Assembly: GCA_023055355.1 (NCBI GenBank)
Contig: JALJCS010000018.1
Location: 1,488,001-1,552,000 of the forward strand
From: Agelaius tricolor
Lineage: Eukaryota > Chordata > Aves > Passeriformes > Icteridae
Direction: 5' to 3'
DNA: 64,000 nt
The position numbers and the translations under genes were made by a program. The notes beneath the pieces were generated by a model that saw only the letters and a program-made list of their open reading frames with translations, was not told the DNA's origin and searched no databases. The first letter of the stretch is position 1. Each line of letters opens with the position of its first letter. Of the stretch, positions 56,001 through 64,000 are shown one piece after another.

Positions 56001-58768
56001 TTGTCCCTGGTTACAATGTGACACAGTGTAACTCTGTGTAGTTTTAATGGAAAAGTTTTTCAGACATTAAGAGATTAGGAAATAAAAGGTAAATAAGGAG
56101 AGCGTCCAGGTTAAAATCCTCCAGTTTGCTTGCTTAAGAATATTTTTGAGAATATATTTGTAATTCCTTAAAAAGAACAAATGATCTCTTCTTCCTCTGG
56201 AACCCACTACCCCTGTGTCAAACGTTTTTCTCAACATACATTTTATTTTTAAGTTTTTTTCTTACCAAGATAAATATTGGTAAGACCAAGGAGGCAAAAG
56301 CTCTCAATGGTGTTTCATAAGCATTGATTTTTTTTCTAATTGCTTTAATTTATCTGAAAAGACTGCTCTGTGCCTTTTTTTAATGCACTGGGTTGCATCT
56401 TGCATATGGAGTGATGATTTTCTCATTTTCAGTGAAACCCATGAACAGATGCAGACGGCAAATTTATTTGCTTGGAAAGAATCACATTTGGGCACTTGCA
56501 GCTCCATAAGCTTTCTGTAGCCTCTTGCTCTGACATTTCCCCCTTCTGTTGCCCTCACTGTCTAGCCCGATGTCCTGGAGTCATTCTTCAGTCTAAAATC
56601 TAAAAATACCCCTCTCCCAAAGCCTGAAGCATTGCACACTTGCTACATTTTTCTTGCAATTATCCTGATTTGCTCAGACTTGCAGCCTGTGTGTTCTTGG
56701 GGAGAGTCTTAGCAGCTGCAGGTTTTTTACATGAGAAAGGCTTTTTAGAACGTGAAGTGGATAAAACATAGCTTGGATTTAAAATAAAAGCTGGTTTTTG
56801 GAGGCACAGTGAAGGTCTTGGCTGTCCCCTGTTCATTGTCACTTACCTGGCCATGGCCAGGTACCATTTATTGCAAACAAAGCAGGAATGGAAGAATCCA
56901 GCAGATCCAGAAGTTAATCTGCTCTGACAAGATTATCCTTTGTGTCTATCAGCCACCTGATTTCCAGAATTTTCACTGAGTATTCCAAACCTCTTTGGAG
57001 GTGGCTTTGCTCATTCTTGCAATGCTCTCCCCTCCTGCCTGCCAGCTCAGGGGTCGGTCAGTGCTGCCAGGCAGGGCTGAGGTTCCTGGGGAACAAGACA
57101 AGCACTTGGCACCCAACTCAGATATTGACTTGGAGTGTTTTTCTGAATTTTATTAAATCTCAAAACCCAGCATTTTCCAGACTAGAGTCATTACCAGGGT
57201 ACTTCAGCACCTATTTCTCCAGTATTCTCATTTACAGAGGGAAAAATATCTGCCAACTCAGGTTTGTCTTTTATTGCTTTTATTTTTAAGGTAATTTTGT
57301 ATTACAAGGGAAATGTTCTTGCACTGTGGTCTGGAGAAAAGAGGCAGAGTTATTTCCCATTTAAAATGGAGATCAAAATGAGCAAAATGTCTCTTCCAAA
57401 GCACAAGCACGTTTTCTGTAATTTGTCTATAGATAGCCTTGGCAGCAATTTAAAACTAATGTCTCCAATAAATGACCAGTGTAACTCTAATGTGCCCTCT
57501 AAAGTCTGACACTCTTCAACAGCCAATGCACTTTCCTTGTAAGTTCATTTTATTAGTCAACTAATTCATAAATAAATTAAATTCTTCTCGTAGAACATGC
57601 TTTCCTTACATTCATAATCAGAAAAGCAGGGAAGCCTCAGCAGAAAAATGTTCCTACATTTTTCAACAAAACTGGATATACAAATTTAATACATCATACA
57701 TAAGTAAAGGCAAGTGACCTTTTAATAGGATAACTTCTGTTCTTGTAAGGTTATTTTTGAGGCCACTCTTCTAATGCTACACCAAATAATGTATGAAAGG
57801 GTCTGTAGGATGCTGGTAGAGTTTAAAAATGATGTTGGAAGAAGAATAAGAGACTTCAGGGTAATCTTTCTGTCCAGATTTCATTGTAAGTGCTCATGGG
57901 CAAGCCATGACAGTGAAACTGATGGGAGGGATGAAGGGATTGAATCCTCACAAATCTAGGCAGCCATTGGGCTGTCTGGAGACAATTTTTCTCTTTGGAA
58001 ATCCTCATGGTTTGCTGCTACTCATGGAGGAGAGGCATCTGTGCCACACCCCAGCCACAGGGACAGTCACCTTGCTGTGTGACTGGGAAGGGCTTCCTCT
58101 GCACATCTGGGCCAAGGCACATGTGGAGGGGGGAGAATTTGGAGTTTGAATGAGTTTGGGGTTTGGAAGATACTAATGTGCTTTTTATTCCACTAGAAAC
58201 TGCCCTGTGTTTGCTCTGTTCCTTTTTCCTTTGGAAACAGAAGCTTTTTGGAAAGGGAAATGTGTAAAAGAGGTCAGGAAGTGTGAGAACAGTTGGGTTT
58301 AGGTGGTGTTGACATGATGTCTTCAGAGGTAGCTGAAAAGCAATAGAGTCCTTTTATTTTTCAGATATTTAAGTCTTAATTCCAACAGCATTTTTAAGTG
58401 GCTTTTTCGGTAAAGTTTTTTATAGATGTGGCATAAACGTTTTAATTCTTGATATTTAACTAAAAGCCTTGATGCATGTCTGGATTTTCATCATCTTAGT
58501 CATTAGCAATATTGGATTATTAGTCATGTCATGTCATCAAGGAGGTGCCTGAAATCTGTGTGGAGCTCATTACTGACACTGTTTTGTCGTCTTTGTGAAG
58601 AGCACAGTGTACTGACAATTACAGTTACACTGCCATGAACAGTTGTCTGAATCACCAAAAACTGGTTTAAGAAGCTAATAATAGGCACCAAGTTGGAAGC
58701 CTTTAGTCAGATCAGAAGGCAGCATGTTCTGAGTGCTGAGCAAACTGAGATGGGAGAGAAGAACAATT

Positions 58769-59184
58769 TCACAGAATCCCAGAGTGGTTTGTGCTGGGAG
58801 AGACCTTAAAGCTCATCCAGTTCCACCCCCCTGCCATGGCAGGGACACCTCCCACCCTCCCAGGTGCTCCAAGCCCCAGTGTCCAGCCTGGCCTTGGGCA
58901 CTGCCAGGGATCCAGGGGCAGCCACAGCTGCTCTGGGCACCCTGTGCCAGGGCCTGCCCACCCTGCCAGGGAACAATTCCTAATTCCCAATATCCCATCC
59001 ATCCCTGCCCTCTGGCTGTGGGAGCCATTCCCTGTGTCCTGTCCCTCCATCCCTTGTCCCCAGTCCCTCTCCAGCTCTCCTGGAGCCCCTTTAGACCCTG
59101 GAAGGGGCTCTGAGGTCTCTCCAGAGCCTTCTCTTCTCCCAGCTGAACACCCCCAACTCTCCCCAGCCTGTCTTCATCTCTACT
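58769..59184 (-). mobile_element. CR1 LINE 3' fragment
   Basis: Minus-oriented, about 415 bp: tcacagaatcccagagtggt, ccctgccatggcagggacac, ccagtgtccagcctggcctt, ctctggctgtgggagccatt, cagagccttctcttctccca and tctccccagcctgtcttcat. It is the same subfamily as, and inverted relative to, the copy at 60165-60457. Confidence 0.93.
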
Positions 59185-59453
59185 TTGACAAACACAGAGA
59201 CGTTTTTGGATAAGGATAATTTTTTGGGTCCTGTCCAGATATCACTACTAGAAACACTTTTATTTTAAGGAAAGGTATTTGTGTTGCTAAGGAGCATCTC
59301 AGCTGAGGGTTTGCTCTGAAGGTTTCAGCTGAAGCTGAGCTCTCCATCACACACCAGTGGTGTCATTGCTGTCGTGGTAGCTCAGATAGACTTGTATAAC
59401 TAACGTGGTTTGTGATTATAATAACATTTTAACACTTTAGCTTGTTTGTCTGA

Positions 59454-59603
59454 GGGAGGAATAGTTCCTGTGCCAGCAGTTACATCTGCTGCCACAGCTG
59501 CATCGACAAGGGGCACGGTGCCCGCGCCACACACTGCTGTTCCTGTGGCAGCTCTGCTCTCCCTCAGGTCTGTAGAGAGGATAGTCCACCAGGCTGGAAA
59601 TAA
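59454..59603 (+). other. Cys-rich open stretch with clustered CpG, unidentified
   Basis: A 49-codon frame between TGA (59451) and TAA (59601) contains the dense cysteine series ICCHSCIDKGHG followed by THCCSCGS. Five CpG sites fall within about 40 bp (atcgacaaggggcacggtgc then ccgcgcc), far above the local density. An acceptor-like ctttag ends at 59440. I do not recognise a protein family. It may be a relic of a retrocopy, a small unannotated exon or chance. Confidence 0.2.
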
Positions 59604-60164
59604 AGATATTGCTGCACTTTCCTGCTGTGGCTATGGTTTATGCTACAGATGTATTGATTCCCTTCAAACACCTCTTTTTTCTGTCTGACTGAAAACCTTT
59701 CCCATTGGCACGAGAGGAGGTGTCCCCACACTGCCCTTGCTGCAGTGAATGGAGCCCAGTCTGGCTTGTCCTGATGCACGAACTCTGGGATTGCCCAGCT
59801 GTGTGGAAAACTTCCCTTCTCTGTGAAACCTTGGCAACACAAGGGTGGCTCTCTGTTGGGGAAGAACATTTCCTCAGGGCAGGGAAGGAGCTCGATGGTG
59901 TGGAGCAGTACCAGGACAGCTGTACCTGGAATGGCACCAGGGAGCTGGAGAGGTATTTGGAGACAGCTCTGGCCAGGGTGAGAGGCAAGTGCAAAGCTGT
60001 ATCCTGTAAATAGAATTTTAAACACAGAGATAGAGCTAGAAATGTGGGAGTGCTAAGATGTAATCCCAAGCAAAAGGTGGTTACTCATGGAAATACTGAT
60101 TGCCTTAATATAACAAGAAGCAGAAGATGCACAATACTTTTATTTTCATACTTTTATATTACTT

Positions 60165-60457
60165 ACAAGAGTGTGGAGAGACAGAGCAAGGGGAAATGGC
60201 TTCCCACTGCTACAGGGCAGGGATAGATCAGATACTGAGAGATAGGAATTGTTCCCTGTGAGGGTGGGCAGGCCCTGGCACAGGGTGCCCAGAGCAGCTG
60301 GGGCTGCCCCTGGATCCCTGGCAGTGCCCAAGGCCAGGCTGGACACTGGGGCTTGGAGCAGCCTGCAACAGTGGAAGGTGTCCCTGCCATCGCAGGGAAT
60401 GAGACTGGATGGGCTTTAAGGTCTCTCCCAGCCCAAACCAGCCTGGGATTCTGTGAT
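60165..60457 (+). mobile_element. CR1 LINE 3' fragment, plus orientation
   Basis: Contains ttgttccctgtgagggtggg, caggccctggcacagggtgc, cagtgcccaaggccaggctg, ggacactggggcttggagca and aaggtctctcccagcccaaa. It ends cctgggattctgtgat at 60457. Confidence 0.93.
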
Positions 60458-60487
60458 ACTGTCTCTGATTTCTCTTGCCATCACTTA

Positions 60488-60512
60488 ACAGCCTGTTGAA
60501 ATAACAGGCTGT
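60488..60512. repeat. 10-bp perfect inverted repeat with 5-nt loop
   Basis: ACAGCCTGTT (60488-60497) and AACAGGCTGT (60503-60512). TCAC at 60481-60484 and GTGA at 60513-60516 add four more pairs after a 3-nt bulge. It lies about 30 bp beyond the 3' end of a CR1 copy. Confidence 0.85.
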
Positions 60513-62290
60513 GTGACCTCCATTCCTCATCATCCAAAATGCCAGCCCTTTGCTTGCCAGTTTTTTTCCAGCCAACTGAAACTTCCCCTCCTTGTGTTTA
60601 TAACCAGTCTTGGAATGAAACTGTTCTCATCTTTGTGTGAGGCTGCAGAGCTCTGGAAATAGCAGTTCTCTCAGTTTCGTCCTTCATTCTCCCCAGTGCT
60701 TTACGTCTGCAGTTTGTCTACATGTGCCTTGTTTTATTTAAAGACTTTTACTATTTTCAGTTAATACTTGGGGATTCTGTTGCCCACAAACAAGCTCTTG
60801 CAAGGTACCTGCTGTGGAGCTGCAGCCACATGCTACTTAAGTCATATAAAATCACAAAGCAGCTGACAGCACGACTCTGGTAACTCTCTGTACAGTCCCA
60901 GTGGATTTGATCCCTAGTCCTCCTGTATTAAAGAAGTGGAGCTGTTTTGTGTAATTCCCAGTTAACTCTGCCTCTGCAAAACGAGGGGTTTGTAGGGTTA
61001 GAGTTAACACATCTATAGCTGTAACACTTCTCCCTCATGCAGCACCTGTTAGGGCTGGATGTTAAAATGCTTAGATTTGTCCTAAATATTGAGTGTAGTG
61101 TACAGGTGAATAAATAAATGTATGGACTTAGTGAATAATGAAAGTCTTTCTGGAGAGGGATGGGGATTACATAATCAACACATCTCTTCTGAGAGTCCTC
61201 AGTTGCCATTAGTTTTGCCAGAAGAGTTGTTTCTGCAGATAAATTAATTTCCTGAGCTTTGACCAGTGTGAAGGGAATCGGGACAGGTCTTTTTTAACAT
61301 GGAGGAGGAAGAAATTAGCTGTGCTCTGTTTGAATTTTTTGAGAATATTAAATACACTTTTCTTTAGCAAATTCCTAGGAGAAAAATGTTCAGTGGCTGC
61401 CTGTCCATTCTTTCTATTTTTTGCTTTTAAAATGGGTGATTTTTTTAAAGCTGCTTAAAAGTTGGAATTTGCATTCCCAGACAAATTGTAAAATGTAAAG
61501 CAAAAAAACTAGAACAAGCAGCTGAAGTTTTGAAGTTTAATCAGAAATGAAAATGCCAGGAACACCTTTGAAAAGCTTGGTTTCCGTGGCATTGAAATTC
61601 CCAAAGTATCTGTGTACACATGGATGTGGGTTTGTTATTTTTGTGTAAGAGTTTTTGAGCACCAGTTATGAGAGGATTCTGCTTAATGTTAAATTGAAAA
61701 GTTTCTCAGTGTAAGGCAGTCAGAAAACTTCTTTCTGCAATGCTATTTTTACAACTGCAGGTTCAAACGAGAGTGTCCAGACTCGGAGAATTCAATTAGT
61801 GAGTGTTTGGCTCCTGCACAGGGATGTGTAATCCTGGGCTGTGGCAATGCTGGGTGGCAGGGCCAGCTCTGACAACATTCAATTATGCAACAATAAACAC
61901 ATTGCAGAGCCTTCTTGGGGCTGCACCAGCTCGGGATGGCTGCAGCAGCACCACTTTGGAGACTTTGCCTTCCTGACTGCCTGAAGAAGCTGTCCTAAAA
62001 ATTGGACCTGTAAACAAGGAGGAAAATCTGGGTGGTGTTTCTCTGAAGTCAATCCAGGTACATAACTCTGAGGCTTTAAGACATTTATTGTCAGCCTTTG
62101 AAATCCTTGCAAATGAAGTTTCAAAGTCCTAGAGATTATAATTTTTTTTTTTCCTATTGCATCTTTTGTCTCTTGTTGGAAAAGCAATTGACCAGTCCTT
62201 CAATAAAGAGTTCCCTGTAAAGTTCCTCTGCCTAAGCCAGGGAGTCTGGGCAAGGAGAAGGCAGAGCAAGTACAGAGCTGGAGCACTGTT

Positions 62291-62409
62291 ACACAGAATG
62301 ACAGAATGTTCTGAGTTGGAAGGGACCCACAAGGATCATAAAGTCCATCTCTTCACTGAATGGGGGTCAGACCCACAACCTTGGCGTTATTATTAGCATT
62401 GCTGGGTTA
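62291..62409 (-). mobile_element. tRNA-Ile-derived SINE with CR1-like tail (TguSINE1-like)
   Basis: Read on the - strand, the head is tRNA-Ile-like: gctaataataacgccaaggt, then tgtgggtctgacccccat, matching the anticodon arm, variable region and T arm (B-box region) of tRNA-Ile(AAT). It is followed by ttcagtgaagagatggactt, tatgatccttgtgggtccct and tccaactcagaacattctgt, a CR1-type 3' tail. This tRNA-head/CR1-tail combination is characteristic of the SINE described from zebra finch. The tRNA 5' half (A box) is mostly missing, so this is a truncated copy and not a working tRNA gene. Confidence 0.8.
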
Positions 62410-62865
62410 TGTTAATAGTGTAATTTAAGAAGCTTAACACTGACCCCAAACTTGTGTAGTTGAGGCTGCTGCAGTTTTTTAATTGCTGGAAGACTTACCT
62501 TAGTCACGACCTGAACAAATTTTGAGTTTAACAAAAAACCAAAATGTATTTCATGTGGAAAAGGTACAACCTCTGTCTTGTCAGGGGAGGCGGTTCTCTG
62601 CCACAAATTGTTACTAATGGTAGAAAGAACAGCTTTAGAAATGTCAAGTTTTTCCTGATTTAAATATTAGTAAATTCTGAACAGTCAAAGTTAACTAGAA
62701 TCTGAGATGGAATCACTCTGTGACAGATGGTACAATATTTTTTTTAATATTGGAGTTACACCTTCTTACTAATAACATATTCCCAGCTGACCCTTTGGCC
62801 TGAGGTAACATCTGCTTCTCAAAAGGAACCACTTAAGTTATGCCTCCTCCAAAGGCAAAAAAACA

Positions 62866-63840
62866 TGGAATAATTTAAGTTGGAAAAGCCCTCTGAGACC
62901 CTTGAGTCCAACTGTTTCCCCAGCACTGCCAAGACCACCACTAAACCCTGTCACCAAGTGCCACATCCACTTGGCTTTGAAATCCCTCCAGCGATGGTGA
63001 CTCCACCCCTGCTCTGGGCAGCTCTGCCAGGGTTTGACAGTGCTTGCAGTGAAGAAACTTTCTCTAAAATCCACCCTGAGCCTGCCCTGGCCCAGCCTGA
63101 GGCCGTTCCCTCTGCTCCTGTCCCTGTTCCCTGGAGCACAGCCCGGCCCCCCCGGCTGTGCCCTCCTGGCAGGAGCTGTGCAGAGCCACAAGGGCCCCCT
63201 GAGCCTCCCTTTCTCCAGGCTGAGCCCCTGCCCAGCTCCCTCAGCCTCTCCTGGGGCTCCAGCCCCTTCCCAGCTCCGTTCCCTGCCCTGGACACGCTCC
63301 AGCCCCTGCAGGGCTCTCTGGCCATGAGGGCCCAGAACAGGACACAGCCCTCGAGGTGTGGCCCCAGCAGTGCCAGCACAGGGGACAGGCCCTGCCCTTG
63401 TCCTGCTGCCACCCCAGTGCTGGCACAGCCCAGGGGCCATTGGCCTCTGGCAGCCCTGGGCTCATGTCCAGCCACTGGCACAGCACCCCCAGGCCTTTCC
63501 TGCTGGACACTTCCCAGCCACTCCTCCCCAGCCTGGAGCATTTCTGGGGTTGTTGTGATCCTGGGGCAGGACCCAGCACCTGGCCTGGTTGAACCCTGAA
63601 CCCCATACAGCTGGCCTCAGCCCATGGATCCAGCCTGTCCAGATCCCTCTGCAGAGCCCTCTTGCCCTCCTGCAGATGCACACTCCTGCCCAGTGTGGTG
63701 CTGTCTGTGCAGTTACTGAGGCTGCCCTCCATCCCCTCATCCAGGTTACCAACAGAGACATCAAACAGGGCTGGCCCAGTGCTGAGCCCAGGGAACCCCT
63801 CTGGTGACTGGCCTGGATTTAGGGCCACTCACATTGCCAA
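62866..63840 (-). mobile_element. Long CR1 LINE 3' region, about 1 kb
   Basis: Minus-oriented CR1 of another subfamily: atttaagttggaaaagccct, cagcactgccaagaccacca, caagtgccacatccacttgg, ccaggctgagcccctgccca, tggacacgctccagcccctg, cagcccatggatccagcctg and accaacagagacatcaaaca. It reaches the 3' UTR and the end of the ORF2-derived region and then loses similarity; it may continue weakly towards the window edge. The long GC-rich open frames on both strands here (up to 239 codons) are by-products of this element. Confidence 0.9.
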
Positions 63841-64000
63841 TTGTGCCAACACCAAAGCCACTCACCTCAAATCATCTTGTGGTGTGCTGATGTCATCATT
63901 GAGAACAATGAGGTTTGAGTTTCAAAAACTGCTCAGGGCATGAACAGCCCTTTCCAGACGAGCCTGCCCAGCTGTTCCGCTTGGCACCATGAGGTCTGTG

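Larger units (their letters stand above)
52137..64000 (+). other. CTNNA1: CTNNA1 intron, 5' part (at least 11.9 kb)
   Basis: Intron starting at donor gtacga and running past the window end. It holds CR1 copies at 52711, 58769, 60165 and 62866 and a tRNA-derived SINE at 62291. The stretches 53035-58765, 59185-60160 and 60515-62290 show no recognised element apart from a CpG-bearing Cys-rich open frame at 59454-59603. Confidence 0.9.

Noticed and set aside
62330..62409. A tRNA-Ile gene
   Set aside because: Only the anticodon arm to T-arm part is present, with mismatches, and it is fused to a CR1-type tail; this is a SINE.
62838..63828. Long GC-rich open frames on both strands (up to 239 codons)
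   Set aside because: They lie within a minus-oriented CR1 element, have no known domain and overlap each other in several frames; they are by-products of base composition.
52137..64000. A further CTNNA1 exon after residue 431
   Set aside because: I looked for sequence coding VANLACSISNNEEG-like residues with splice sites and found none, so the next exon is presumably beyond the window.
1..64000. CRISPR arrays, operons, bacterial or phage systems
   Set aside because: The spliced vertebrate genes and avian repeats account for the window; no regularly spaced direct repeats with unique spacers are present.

Overview
This is vertebrate genomic DNA, almost certainly from a bird and probably a passerine. 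The evidence is the many CR1 LINE fragments of avian type, a tRNA-Ile-headed SINE with a CR1-like tail (the TguSINE1 architecture known from songbirds), avian retroviral LTR remnants, and compact introns. There are no bacterial-style operons. Coding DNA is only about 4% of the window.

The window covers an internal part of CTNNA1 (alpha-E-catenin) on the + strand. Seven consecutive coding exons have matching splice phases: 520-715, 7386-7552, 8360-8479, 10273-10539, 13506-13709, 51126-51206 and 51984-52136. Joined, they encode about 396 residues, corresponding to roughly residues 36-431 of the ~906-residue protein. That is most of the beta-catenin-binding/dimerisation N domain and the first part of the vinculin-binding M domain. 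The first coding exon, the rest of the M domain and the actin-binding domain lie outside the window.

The 37-kb intron between the fifth and sixth exons (13710-51125) holds LRRTM2 on the - strand. LRRTM2 is a synaptic leucine-rich-repeat adhesion protein. Its coding sequence is split into a 4-nt first coding exon (43355-43358) and a large second exon (41470-43019), giving 517 residues. About 430 bp upstream of its ATG is a compact promoter with a self-complementary TATA box and paired CRE motifs. Established work on mammals shows that this promoter type is bidirectional and also starts an N-terminally truncated CTNNA1 mRNA. The Met needed for that isoform is present in the 51126-51206 exon.

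Region by region: 1-13709 has five CTNNA1 exons, one CR1 and one LTR-like element. 13695-14145 is a 91-bp tandem array that starts inside the exon and includes its splice donor. 14150-41000 is intron with CR1 copies, a composite CR1 carrying reverse-transcriptase remnants, an alpharetrovirus-like solo LTR and a GT-rich minisatellite. 41296-44170 is LRRTM2 and its promoter. 44170-51125 is intron with a 38-bp perfect palindrome. 51126-52136 has two CTNNA1 exons. 52137-64000 is intron with several CR1 copies and the SINE.

I found no wholly new gene system. The most unusual items are the splice-donor-capturing tandem array, the 38-bp perfect palindrome and the symmetric bidirectional promoter.
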